64,000 bases of DNA from Mucilaginibacter mallensis (GCF_900105165.1 NZ_LT629740.1:4216001-4280000), one strand, 5' to 3'. Counted from the stretch's first letter, positions 34,158 through 43,165 are shown. Notes: generated by a model from the letters alone, not told the origin. Translations and numbers: made by a program.

Positions 34158-37022
34158 TTAATGGATAAAGCTACCATCACCTCTCCTATGCATTTCTTTG
34201 CCATTTCGTGTTGGTGTGCCACCCCATTTTTGTAAGTTCAGAATCAATCCAAAAAGAAAATATCTACTTAGAGAGTTCGATGTGGTATTGATTACCTGTT
34301 GCGGAGTCACAATTTGCTGGACAAAATCATTTTGATGCAATAGGTCAAAGACACTAAATGTTAAAGTTAAGTTCTTTTTTGCCAAAAATTTGCTTTGTAA
34401 TCCAGCATTAATTACTAACGGGTTAGTGTTATAACCTGCTATTCCACTAATGTAGTTTTTGGAAATATTACAGTTGAATTGAAAGGTGCTTAAAAAATAA
34501 ACTCTAGCGTCAATAACAAATGAAGTTCTGCTATATGTAGTCGGGCTTAGATCGTAAAGCGACGTGAATGTCTTGCTTAGATCAAAATTAACATAGGGGT
34601 TTATTTGAACATTTTCATTCGGATTTATTTTTGATCCAAGGCGTTCATTAAAAGACCATCCTGTCGTGTGATATAACAGATCGTTGCTCATAGCGCTTGT
34701 TATATTATAGGTAACATTACCATTTAATTCTACGCTGTATTTGTAATCTTCAAGTTGTTTAGAAATATCATATCTGCCAGTCACCGATTTTGTTCCGTTA
34801 AGATTTACATAATGAATTTCATTAATACTTTGATAGGTATTTTTACTTGTATCGGAATTATTAAGAACAAGTGGAATACGCTTTTGTAATATGTTAGTAG
34901 ATATTTGATCATCAACATTCGTTGCATTCAAATTCAAGGATATGTTAATTTTAGAGTCTGGTATATATTTGTTGTAGTATGCATTAACAGAATTGTTAAA
35001 AGAAGGTCTAAGGTTGGGGTTGCCGATTACTATATTTCGGGGGTCAGATTTGTCTGTAAATGGCTGAAGATAAAGAAAATTAGGCTCGATATAACCACCT
35101 GAATAGCTTAATTGAAATCTTTCTGTTGGTGATAGAGCATATTGGAAACGAAATGACGGTATAATTCTAAAGCTGGAACGTGAGGTGCTTATGTTCAATT
35201 CTGTGTTATCGTCAATTTTGGTGCCTCCTATCGAATAAGTAACAGCAGCTGTTCCGATTGTTAAATCAAGCTTCTTGCCATTATATCGGTAATTCATTGT
35301 CAAATGTAATTGTGTTGTATTATAATTATAAAAATTATCTAAATTGGTTAGTTCTTTGAGGTACCCATTAGACAATACTGTATCTTGAACAAATGCGGAT
35401 TTGTTATAAGACTGTCTCAAATCACCTCTAAATTCTAACTGCGAAACGATACCTATAGGCTCGACATATGTTGCTGTGGTTTGAAGTACAAAATTTCTGT
35501 TTTTTTGCTTCGTCAATAAATTTACAGCTGAATCTTTTAGCAAAATATCCGATGTACTATCCGAGTAAAAACGGTAGTCTTTGTCAGTTGCTCCTTTTAC
35601 AGTTGAATTTTGATCGGAAGCACTTAATTGTAAAGATAAATTCCTTCTTGGTTTTTTAAATATATGAATATACAACCCAGTAATACTATAGTTGCTCTTT
35701 GTGCTCAGATCCGAACTTGTTCCAATATCTGTATTGTGTTCAAAACCTGTCGTATAGTCATTTAAGTAATCTTGTGTTCCAGTATTATTAATGGCAATAT
35801 TAGAATAACCAAACGTTGAATTTAACTCTAAAAAATTAGCACTATCTATGTTAAATTGAACCTGAACAGCAGCTTTTTGGTTTTTACTGTTAACTAGTGA
35901 TGTATTATGTTCATCAAAATTACTAGGGCCAAGACTCGTGTAATTTTGCCCATAATCATTATTTAAAGCTGTATTATTTGTGAAGTCATAGCTGTAACTG
36001 CTTACAATTTGAACGTTCTTTCCTAATTGATCTGCGTAACTAAATATTGGTCCTCCTAATTTGGTATATCCAGGGCTGCCGTTGGCGCTAGTTGAAATTT
36101 CATCATTAGCGGTTGTTGCGCCAATCTGATTTGGCACTGAAGCGACACCATTCACAGTATTCTTAAAGTCACCTATTATACTTAGTACTTTATCTGCATT
36201 TATATGTTGCAATGAGATTTGCCCGTCATACCTGTCATCATTTCCCACCTGTCCACTCGCTTTAACAATCGTACCCAATGATTTGTCAGAATAGGTGGCC
36301 ACATTCAATATTTTTTTGGGGTCACCTTCTTTAATGCCTGTACGGGCAGCTTGGTCACCATAATCATCAACAATTTGCACTTTCTCAACAATATCTGCAG
36401 GTAAATTTTGTATTGCTTGTGCAACGTTGCCTCCTGCAAATTCTTTTCCATTTAACTTTACACCAGTTACTTGCTGGCCCTGATATATTAATTTCCCATC
36501 CATACCAACATCCATGCCCTCCATTTTCTTCAATAACTCATCCAAGGTGGCATCCTTAGGTACTTTATAATCTTTGGCGCGATACTCAACTGTATCTTTT
36601 TTATATAAGATACTTGGTGTCCCATTTATAGTTACCTGTTTTAGTTCGTGGGGCTGGGCTTCAAGAATAATTGGGTCCAACACAGAGTTACTTTTTTCCT
36701 CATTAAAAAAATATTTCTGTATAAATGTTTGTAAACCTATAAAGGAAACGGTGATATTAAATGTTGCAATCTTTACATAGTTAAAAACAAAAATGCCATC
36801 ATTATTAGTGGTAGTTATTAGCGTGTCTTTCCTTGATTTAAGAATTACCTTGGCGCCGGGTAATGGTTGACTATTCTCGTCTTTAACAATACCGCTTACT
36901 TGATGCGAGATTAAAGGTATTGGTTCAGACGGCAATTTATTTCGGCTTGGACTTTGTTGGCTTTGAGCGGATAGCTTGCATATGGACATAAACATAATCA
37001 TAATTGCAAGTATTAGTTTCAT
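34158..37022 (-). CDS. TonB-receptor-like outer-membrane beta-barrel protein
   Basis: From ATG 37022 the protein (954 residues) has the signal MKLILAIMIMFMSICKLSAQ. It then has a carboxypeptidase-D-like domain (VSGIVKDENSQPLPGAKVIL) and a plug-like region (LDELLKKMEGMDVGMDGKLI, AQAIQNLPADIVEKVQIVDD). A long barrel (OMP_b-brl_3 type) follows. An in-frame TTG at 37061 is less likely. It is the last gene of the peptide region and converges on the precursor transcript. Such barrels serve uptake, and a few accompany peptide clusters. Here it might export, take up or sense the peptide, or be unrelated cargo. Confidence 0.85.
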   Translation of the reverse strand: MKLILAIMIMFMSICKLSAQSQQSPSRNKLPSEPIPLISHQVSGIVKDENSQPLPGAKVILKSRKDTLITTTNNDGIFVFNYVKIATFNITVSFIGLQTFIQKYFFNEEKSNSVLDPIILEAQPHELKQVTINGTPSILYKKDTVEYRAKDYKVPKDATLDELLKKMEGMDVGMDGKLIYQGQQVTGVKLNGKEFAGGNVAQAIQNLPADIVEKVQIVDDYGDQAARTGIKEGDPKKILNVATYSDKSLGTIVKASGQVGNDDRYDGQISLQHINADKVLSIIGDFKNTVNGVASVPNQIGATTANDEISTSANGSPGYTKLGGPIFSYADQLGKNVQIVSSYSYDFTNNTALNNDYGQNYTSLGPSNFDEHNTSLVNSKNQKAAVQVQFNIDSANFLELNSTFGYSNIAINNTGTQDYLNDYTTGFEHNTDIGTSSDLSTKSNYSITGLYIHIFKKPRRNLSLQLSASDQNSTVKGATDKDYRFYSDSTSDILLKDSAVNLLTKQKNRNFVLQTTATYVEPIGIVSQLEFRGDLRQSYNKSAFVQDTVLSNGYLKELTNLDNFYNYNTTQLHLTMNYRYNGKKLDLTIGTAAVTYSIGGTKIDDNTELNISTSRSSFRIIPSFRFQYALSPTERFQLSYSGGYIEPNFLYLQPFTDKSDPRNIVIGNPNLRPSFNNSVNAYYNKYIPDSKINISLNLNATNVDDQISTNILQKRIPLVLNNSDTSKNTYQSINEIHYVNLNGTKSVTGRYDISKQLEDYKYSVELNGNVTYNITSAMSNDLLYHTTGWSFNERLGSKINPNENVQINPYVNFDLSKTFTSLYDLSPTTYSRTSFVIDARVYFLSTFQFNCNISKNYISGIAGYNTNPLVINAGLQSKFLAKKNLTLTFSVFDLLHQNDFVQQIVTPQQVINTTSNSLSRYFLFGLILNLQKWGGTPTRNGKEMHRRGDGSFIH

Positions 37023-37332
37023 ATTATAAAAATTACCTATTGGTATCGTTTGACGTTGCAATTGCTCTGTCGACTATTGTTAACTTAAATTTCAAGTAGA
37101 TTTGATATGCCCATTATTTTGATGGACTCTCTGAAATCTACCATTTTATGATTTGGCTGTCATTATTCAATTATGGTTAAAATTCGGTTAATTCTAAAGT
37201 ATAATTCTAAAAAAATTAAATTCGACCTGTGCATGAATATTTGAATCGTTGGTTACCCCATACTAAGTATGAAATTAAATCTGTTAGAAAGACTTGACCA
37301 AGATTAAGATTTATGCATTTGCTAACCGAAAC

Positions 37333-37935
37333 TTACTTAGCCGACTTAGCCTTCTCTAAATTTTCCTTTGCAGCTTTCTGCTCTTTATCCGCTTGCTCTG
37401 CCTGGGCTTGAGCTGCCATAATCGCGTCCTGCTTTTCCATTTCTTTTTCTGCCTGCTGGTTTAAGCTCTTCGGGTCGTCCGCTAACTTTTTTTCAATGGT
37501 TTTAGATACTTCAGGATACAGCGCTTTAACCAGCCAGAAATTATAGGCGTCATCGTTTAGCCTGTCATTTTGGTGATTTAAGTATAAAGCCGTACCAACG
37601 GATAAGGATGTAACCACAAAGCATAATACTAAACCGATAATCAGGCTTTTTGACCAGGCCCCGAAATGATGACTGGTTTTTACCCCTATTACTTTGGGCA
37701 CGGTTGTTACCAGTCGTTTTACCTCGTCGATCTGCTGCTGGATCTTCGCATCGTCATACCGTTTATTAGCCGTTTCAATGCGTGAGGCTATCTGGTCTAA
37801 TGTTTCTTTGTATTGCTGTAAAAAAGTTTTCAAGAACTCCGGCATTTCAGTTTCTACAACGGCCATCCGGTTAACGAAACCCTGTATCAATTCTTCCAGC
37901 ATCGTTACTTTTTCCTCTAATTCTTCATTTTGCAT
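37333..37935 (-). CDS. Coiled-coil membrane protein of the mobilization module
   Basis: The 200-residue protein has a long N-terminal coiled coil (ELEEKVTMLEELIQGFVNRM, then helices to about 95), one membrane helix (about 111-131; LIIGLVLCFVVTSLSVGTAL) and a charged Ala/Lys/Glu-rich C-terminal helix. It lies 41 bp after the relaxase stop on the same strand, so it belongs to the same transcript. Similar small proteins follow relaxase genes on Bacteroidota mobilizable elements. It may tether the relaxosome to the membrane (inference). Confidence 0.7.
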   Translation of the reverse strand: MQNEELEEKVTMLEELIQGFVNRMAVVETEMPEFLKTFLQQYKETLDQIASRIETANKRYDDAKIQQQIDEVKRLVTTVPKVIGVKTSHHFGAWSKSLIIGLVLCFVVTSLSVGTALYLNHQNDRLNDDAYNFWLVKALYPEVSKTIEKKLADDPKSLNQQAEKEMEKQDAIMAAQAQAEQADKEQKAAKENLEKAKSAK

Positions 37936-37976
37936 AATTCTTCATTTTAAATTTCATTCAATAGTTAAATTGATTC

Positions 37977-38957
37977 CTACCTGCTTACCCCCTGCGAGTG
38001 GGACTGCTCGGCTTCATGTTTTTTCCTTTTTCGCCGGGCTATATCTGCATCGCCCATTGGGTCTGGGGCGGCTGCGACAAATTGCGGCTCTAATAGAATT
38101 TGCAGCAAGCCTTTACCACCATCGGGACTATGGCGGTACTCTGAATGTACACTTTGCCGGATGGCCTCCCGTAACTGGCTGGCCAGTGATGACTCATTGG
38201 CTTGTCTTGCTGCATGGTATTGTTGTACCTGCTGATTGCGGTTTAAAGTCGCATCTATCTGGACATAGCTCAAACTTCGGTCTATGGCAGAACCTTTTAT
38301 TTTGATGTCTCCCTTTTCAAAAGAAACTCCTTGTACCTCGCTGGTACCACTACGGAATTTATAAGCGATGTTAATGTCCTGTTTTGCCAGTGCCGCTTCC
38401 AATTCTTTCCAGGTGGTTGCCGTTTTCATTGCGGCCTTAATTGCATCATAAAGTTCATACCTGATCTTCTCTTTGCCTTTCAAGGCTTGGCGGTTTACCT
38501 GTTCCTTGCCTTCGCCCAAATGGTAGCCATACTTCAAGGTGATTTCCTTACAGGCTTTCACATTTTTAGCGAAGTTGTTTTTATCGCTAATTGTCTTACC
38601 ATTATTGTCAACGCGGTTATAGATCAGGTGCAAATGGGGGTGATCCCGGTCGCTGTGCCGTACCACTACAAATTGCGTATCACGGATACCTACTTTTTCT
38701 AGGTACTCCTTGGCCCGTTCTACCATGATCTCATCACTCAGTTTGTCTAAATCTTCCTTACTCCAACTCAGCACCAGGTGACCGACTGCTTTCCCCAGTT
38801 CCGGCCTCATTTTCCGTTGCAAATTAAAGTCGTGCGCCAAGGTACCGGCGTTCTGCATCCGCACACCCTCTGCTGCCAATATCTTAGCTTGCTGCTTATC
38901 CACCACGTAGCGGATACAGCCACCGAAGCTTCTTCCCGTAATTGGCTTACCCATCAT
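37977..38957 (-). CDS. Relaxase/mobilization nuclease
   Basis: The 326-residue relaxase has the three-His metal motif HSDRDHPHLHLIYNR (about residue 104) and an N-terminal block GKPITGRSFGGCIRYVVDK in the usual place. The catalytic Tyr is probably among those near the N-terminus, but which one is not clear. It nicks oriT and pilots the strand during transfer. Its ATG overlaps the mobC stop by about 11 bp, so translation is coupled. With no transfer apparatus on the element, mobilization must use a helper. Confidence 0.92.
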   Translation of the reverse strand: MMGKPITGRSFGGCIRYVVDKQQAKILAAEGVRMQNAGTLAHDFNLQRKMRPELGKAVGHLVLSWSKEDLDKLSDEIMVERAKEYLEKVGIRDTQFVVVRHSDRDHPHLHLIYNRVDNNGKTISDKNNFAKNVKACKEITLKYGYHLGEGKEQVNRQALKGKEKIRYELYDAIKAAMKTATTWKELEAALAKQDINIAYKFRSGTSEVQGVSFEKGDIKIKGSAIDRSLSYVQIDATLNRNQQVQQYHAARQANESSLASQLREAIRQSVHSEYRHSPDGGKGLLQILLEPQFVAAAPDPMGDADIARRKRKKHEAEQSHSQGVSR

Positions 38958-39324
38958 GGCTACTGATTTTGGTTAATATTTCTTCGATCTGCCTCAGCAT
39001 AGCTTGGCATTTTAGAGCCAGGGAGAATAGTCCTGCTACGTGTGCCAGATGCGTGAGCTGATTAAGGTTATTAGCCAGCCCTGCCAGCATCCTGAACCAG
39101 CCGCTTTCTTCCGGAGTAAAACGCGGAAAAACCTTGGCGCTTTTAGCAGCCCTACGGAACCATTCACTCGGTTTCAGTCCGGCATTTTTCGCCCTGCCTT
39201 CAATCAACATCTTTTCAGTAGGCGTTAATCGTATCATCAAAAGATCGCTCCGACTGATTGTTTTCTTTGGCCGTCCCGGTGTTCGCCGCTTCGGTAAATT
39301 GTTTTTTTCAGATGTTGCTGCCAT
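38947..39324 (-). CDS. mobC: MobC-like relaxosome accessory protein
   Basis: The 125-residue basic protein has a ribbon-helix-helix-like N-half (SDLLMIRLTPTEKMLIEGRA, then GLKPSEWFRRAA) and a helical C-half with the conserved block LAGLANNLNQLTHLAH. This is the Bacteroidota MobC pattern. It helps the relaxase open oriT. It is the first gene of the minus-strand mobilization operon, directly next to the hairpin-rich putative oriT. Confidence 0.88.
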   Translation of the reverse strand: MAATSEKNNLPKRRTPGRPKKTISRSDLLMIRLTPTEKMLIEGRAKNAGLKPSEWFRRAAKSAKVFPRFTPEESGWFRMLAGLANNLNQLTHLAHVAGLFSLALKCQAMLRQIEEILTKISSHDG

Positions 39325-39672
39325 GTGCTTATTCCTTCCTTATTCTTAAAAAAAACAGACCAACGGGAGCGAGTTCCGGATCATCCCTTTAGGGTGTATC
39401 CGGGTTTTTGTATAGCAAAAACATTAACTCGCTCCTTACAAGTCGTAAAATATGCTGTGATATATACAGCTATCTGTATATATGGCTTCGCCATACGTGA
39501 GTTCAAACCTTTGGTTTGTTATCCTTATCGATACGCCGCCATCAGAGCGGCTGTGCAGGACTGCGTTCAAAAAGCAATTGACTTTTTGAAGGGCTTATGA
39601 TAGCCTTTAAGGGTGTCAATTCAATGGCCTTGCCATTGATGAACCAAGCGGTTTTAATGCGCTCCATTGGCC
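39325..39672. other. Putative oriT / mobilization control region
   Basis: Its 348 bp have no credible gene but many inverted repeats. gggagcgagtt (39365-39375) pairs with aactcgctcct (39426-39436). A perfect 10-bp stem atatatacag / ctgtatatat with a 4-nt loop lies near 39461-39484. tatggcttcgccata and caaacctttggtttg hairpins follow. The position directly upstream of mobC-relaxase is where oriT lies in such elements. The nic site was not identified. Confidence 0.5.
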
Positions 39673-40023
39673 TTAAAATACCTTCGCTTTTTTACCATTG
39701 GTTGTCAGATGCTGTAACGCATCTTCCCTGATCTCATCCGCCGTTTTCTTCCGGCCAGACTTAATCCATTCCATTAATTCCGAACGATAGAAATAAAGGC
39801 GCTTCCCGCGCTTATTAACAGGGAGTTCTTTACGGCATACTTTGCTGTAAACAGTTGGAACAGCAAGATCTAAAAATATTGCAGCCTTGGCAACGGGCAT
39901 AATTTCGTCTTGCTCCGGCGACTGTTCTTGTTGCTGAAGTAAAAGCTGTTCTATGATGTCCAGCTTTTCTTGAATCTTAGTTACCGCCTCGGGTAACTGG
40001 TCAAAGGTGAGTGTATCTTTCAT
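39673..40023 (-). CDS. Excisionase-like helix-turn-helix protein
   Basis: The 116-residue protein has a coiled N-terminus and a MerR/excisionase-type HTH: MPVAKAAIFLDLAVPTVYSK, then RGKRLYFYRSELMEWIKSGR. Such proteins act as recombination directionality factors or regulators on Bacteroidota elements. It lies between the putative oriT and the next minus-strand gene, transcribed toward the mobilization genes. Confidence 0.82.
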   Translation of the reverse strand: MKDTLTFDQLPEAVTKIQEKLDIIEQLLLQQQEQSPEQDEIMPVAKAAIFLDLAVPTVYSKVCRKELPVNKRGKRLYFYRSELMEWIKSGRKKTADEIREDALQHLTTNGKKAKVF

Positions 40024-40122
40024 TGCGCATTAATTTTGTTTAATGCCGCAATGGTAGGGGCTTGTTTTGCAGGGTTACAAGAGGGTAAGCAGTAACCCTG
40101 CACCTACCCCCTTATTTTTTTG

Positions 40123-41232
40123 TTATTTTTTGTTACGTGATGCGGGAACGATGAAAAATTTGTCTTCTTTTCGTTCAATTTTGAGGATGGGGGATTTGCA
40201 GGGGCGGGTCTTTTCGGAGATTAGGCTATGTAAATAGCCCTCCGGTAATTCCCTGGGTTCGGATTGAGGGGAAAGGTATAGGAATTTCGGGGCTATCCAT
40301 CTTTCGAGGTCGATCATCCGGCAGCCTACAATCAGATTGGCTTCTTTGAGTTGTTTAAAGGCATCGGCCAGTTGGGTAGCGGAACCACGGAACAACAAGG
40401 GCTTTACCGGGGCTTCGTCATATAATAACAGTTGCTCCAGTGCCGGATAATCTTCAGGAACAAAATAGGATTTTAATAAGTCAAATAGCTGCCCGGCTGC
40501 TCCCTCCCTGAAGGTCGGATAATATCCCACTATTTTAGCAGCGGTCAGCTGTTCTTCACTTACCTCAGCCTCGTCACTTATTTTCGGTACTACCGATATT
40601 TCCGGTAAACCGGGTTTTTCGGAATTAGGAATTGTTGAAGTACCGTTAGAAGTTTCAGACTTTGCTTTTTCCACTTCCCGTTTCTTTCTTTCGGCATCCA
40701 GCCATTCTTTAAATTCAGCTTCAGACCTTTTTGGTTTAATGGCGGTTTCGGTAGCGTTGATCAGTTCCATTAAGAATTTTTCCCGAAGCTTGACCGATTC
40801 GCCCAAATCCTCGCCGAATTTGCCGCTTACCTCGATCTCTGCGTTGGCAGGTTTTAGTCCGTTGACGATAAACAAATATTCTAGATTGACGGAAAAAATA
40901 AAAGAGCGGTTATAAACCTTCGTCATTTCGGAATGGTGCTCGTGGTAATTCCTCCAAAAGTCCTTAAACCGGTCGCGGACTTTGGCAAGCTCGGCCAGTT
41001 GCAGCCTGATGCGCTCTTTGTCCAATGTCACCAGGTCGATAAAAGCCATATCTTTCAATACCCGTAATTCACTCCGGTAAGAAAAGGAATCATAGTATTG
41101 GGTCTGATGGCTCAGGTCGTAAACCTTAACATGGCTCTTTTCATTCGTTCCCCATTCCATGTGGATATCGTCCTCGATCACACGCAGGTCGAATGTCTGG
41201 ATGCGGATTAAAAACTCTTTCAAATGCTGCAT
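40123..41232 (-). CDS. Uncharacterized mobile-element protein
   Basis: A 369-residue soluble protein without signal peptide. The N-terminal two thirds are helical and charged (DKERIRLQLAELAKVRDRFK), a Ser/Pro-rich linker follows near 200-230, and the C-terminal part (YYPTFREGAAGQLFDLLKSY) is a second compact domain. It lies 99 bp upstream of the HTH gene on the same strand. I recognize no family with confidence; similar proteins accompany Bacteroidota mobilizable elements. A role in element maintenance is only inferred. Confidence 0.6.
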   Translation of the reverse strand: MQHLKEFLIRIQTFDLRVIEDDIHMEWGTNEKSHVKVYDLSHQTQYYDSFSYRSELRVLKDMAFIDLVTLDKERIRLQLAELAKVRDRFKDFWRNYHEHHSEMTKVYNRSFIFSVNLEYLFIVNGLKPANAEIEVSGKFGEDLGESVKLREKFLMELINATETAIKPKRSEAEFKEWLDAERKKREVEKAKSETSNGTSTIPNSEKPGLPEISVVPKISDEAEVSEEQLTAAKIVGYYPTFREGAAGQLFDLLKSYFVPEDYPALEQLLLYDEAPVKPLLFRGSATQLADAFKQLKEANLIVGCRMIDLERWIAPKFLYLSPQSEPRELPEGYLHSLISEKTRPCKSPILKIERKEDKFFIVPASRNKK

Positions 41233-41439
41233 AGGCGGGCATAATTAAATAAGCAAATTTAATAAATTGACTTTAAACATAAATAAGAATCGGAATTTGC
41301 ACTCCAAAATTTATAGAAAATCGTAGTGGCAATTGGTGCACAGAAATGTGTTTATTGTTCTGGTGGAATAATATATATCTTTCCACATCAGGTGAAACAA
41401 TATTTAATACTATTTATATTAGCAATCAAAACAACTAAA

Positions 41440-41931
41440 TTGGAAGAAAAGATCTGGTACGAATTGCTGCATACTAAATTCGGTGATTGTTATCTGAATG
41501 TTTATTTAGAGTCTCAAAAATCAATTAAAAAATGGGTAAAAATCGCGACCTTACTGTTTTCCTCAAGTGGAATAATGGGTTGGGCGTTTTGGAAGGATGC
41601 TCCGATTGTTTCTTGTATTGTTATCACTATTATTCAACTATTCAATTTAGTACAGAAACAAATCATTCTTTCAGATATTGAAATAGCACATATTGCAAAC
41701 TTGAAGGGGCTGTTCTTCAGTCATTTTAATAAGGTTGAAAAGTTATGGGTAGATTATAGGGCGGGACGAATAACCGAAGAAGCAGCTTCAGAGTCGTTCT
41801 ACAAACTTCGTAAAGAGTATGTTAAAATTGAAAAGCTTGACACCAAACTCAACGTCAAAGAAAGGGATTATCTAAAAAAGAGAGCAAAGAAACATATAGA
41901 TGCGTATATAAGCCAATATCATAATAATTAA
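41440..41931 (+). CDS. Two-TM membrane protein with helical cytoplasmic tail (SLATT-like layout)
   Basis: The frame is open from GTG 41326. TTG 41440 (LEEKIWYELLHTKFGDCYL) is a plausible start because the preceding 38 residues look non-coding; no ATG is available, so the start is uncertain. Two adjacent membrane helices (VKIATLLFSSSGIMGWAFW and the segment after KDAP) are followed by an acidic/basic helical region. This resembles 2TM effector proteins of the SLATT type in layout only. It is the first gene of a five-gene operon; the next start is 4 bp away. Confidence 0.6.
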   Translation: MEEKIWYELLHTKFGDCYLNVYLESQKSIKKWVKIATLLFSSSGIMGWAFWKDAPIVSCIVITIIQLFNLVQKQIILSDIEIAHIANLKGLFFSHFNKVEKLWVDYRAGRITEEAASESFYKLRKEYVKIEKLDTKLNVKERDYLKKRAKKHIDAYISQYHNN

Positions 41932-41935
41932 AAAG

Positions 41936-42049
41936 ATGAGTAAAGAACAAAAGCCTAAAATGAGTTCAATTAAAACTAAAACATTTTCTGTGCCTAAAAT
42001 TGAAAATCCTCCACCTCCGCCAAAGAACCAAAACAAAAAAGTTAAATAG
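41936..42049 (+). CDS. Poly-proline micropeptide 1 (37 residues)
   Basis: ATG 41936 to TAG 42049 encodes a very basic 37-residue peptide beginning MSKEQKPKMSS. Its C-terminal half has SVPKIENPPPPPK. The start is 4 bp after the membrane-protein stop and 23 bp separate it from micropeptide 2. The second gene repeats the same C-terminal motif, so this is unlikely to be chance. Function unknown. Confidence 0.6.
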   Translation: MSKEQKPKMSSIKTKTFSVPKIENPPPPPKNQNKKVK

Positions 42050-42072
42050 TCAACTAATCAACAGTTAAATAG

Positions 42073-42204
42073 ATGAGCAAGCAACAGCCAAAAACACAAC
42101 AGCAACCAAAGATAGATTGGAGCATTCCAATAGAAAAAGTCAGAGGATCCGTGCCCAAAATGGAAAATCCACCTCCGCCCCCGCCGAAAGTCAGCGATAA
42201 ATGA
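42073..42204 (+). CDS. Poly-proline micropeptide 2 (43 residues)
   Basis: ATG 42073 to TGA 42204 begins MSKQQPKTQQQPKIDWS and ends SVPKMENPPPPPPKVSDK. It shares with micropeptide 1 the MSK start and the SVPK(I/M)ENPPPPP block, pointing to duplication. The DUF2806-like gene starts 28 bp later. Six consecutive Pro codons would stall ribosomes without EF-P, which could also make it a regulatory leader. Confidence 0.6.
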   Translation: MSKQQPKTQQQPKIDWSIPIEKVRGSVPKMENPPPPPPKVSDK

Positions 42205-42232
42205 TTGCAATTATAAATAGTCGTTAAATAAA

Positions 42233-43165
42233 ATGGAATCTGATAAAAAAGGAATATTTGAGATATTAAAATCATTGCCCATACCGGAAATTATAAAAAC
42301 TAATGCCATAACAGCATTTGCAAAGGGTATAGGTAAAATTATCACGTCGGCGTCGGGTATTCCCGTGGCTTATTTTGACTCTGTTGCCAATGAATTACAA
42401 GCAACGAGCAAGGCACGTATAGCTTTAATTGAACAAGCATCCAAGGAAGCTTCAAAGTTATTTGTGACTGATTCATCGTTAGCGAATAGAGCTTTAAGCT
42501 ATTTTGGAGACAAAATCATTGGAGCTCAAAACAATAGAGAATCTATTGCGAATAAAGTCTTCAATAACCTCAGTGCGATAAATATATCAGACAGTGAGAG
42601 ATCAAAAGAGATTGACGTAGACTGGCTTACTATGTTTTGGAATCTAGCTGAGACAAAAACTAAAGAAGATGTACAAGAAATTTTAGCTAAGATTCTTACA
42701 ATGGAAATAGTTAAACCAACGAGTATTAGCCCTAACACACTTCAATTATTAACGGTATTAACATCCAATATCGGTGATGCCTTTAAACGCTTATGCAACA
42801 TATCGATTGATGATGGGGAGCGTTGTTTTGTTATCCATCCTAACATTTTTGCATTTCAAAAAATAGGTCCACTGTTCGACTATGATGTATCTTACGACGA
42901 TCTATTCGAATTAGACGGGGCTGGTTTGATCAGATCAGCTGAAACGCTTATGTTAAACTACTCTGCAAGTGAACAGCCTGAATTTGAGGAAATAAACTTT
43001 GCCGGACACAATGCGAGATTAGATATTTCTGGACTTCAGCTTAATTTGATTCAATTTACCAAATCCGGCAGAGAACTACGTAATTTATTAGACCTCTCAC
43101 CCAATCAAGCATATCTAACTGCTTTACAAAATAAGGTTAAGGATGCATTTATTTATCCAATATAA
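42233..43165 (+). CDS. DUF2806-like protein
   Basis: The 310-residue protein has an N-terminal amphipathic stretch (about 18-45) and a charged helical region with ARIALIEQASKEASKL and NRESIANKVF. The central block IDVDWLTMFWNLAETKTKED, then VQEILAKILTMEIVKPTSIS, matches DUF2806 (DW-x-F ... ILAxE ... PxSxS) as I recall it. The C-terminal half is a mixed domain. The family has no known function to me. It is coupled to the zincin gene 2 bp downstream. Confidence 0.65.
   Translation: MESDKKGIFEILKSLPIPEIIKTNAITAFAKGIGKIITSASGIPVAYFDSVANELQATSKARIALIEQASKEASKLFVTDSSLANRALSYFGDKIIGAQNNRESIANKVFNNLSAINISDSERSKEIDVDWLTMFWNLAETKTKEDVQEILAKILTMEIVKPTSISPNTLQLLTVLTSNIGDAFKRLCNISIDDGERCFVIHPNIFAFQKIGPLFDYDVSYDDLFELDGAGLIRSAETLMLNYSASEQPEFEEINFAGHNARLDISGLQLNLIQFTKSGRELRNLLDLSPNQAYLTALQNKVKDAFIYPI

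Noticed and set aside
39325-39600. 91-codon plus-strand frame
   Set aside because: It spans the hairpin-rich putative oriT and has no protein-like pattern.
37333-41232. Conjugative element with its own transfer apparatus
   Set aside because: No Tra/VirB-type genes or coupling ATPase are seen anywhere between the att repeats; only mobilization genes are present.
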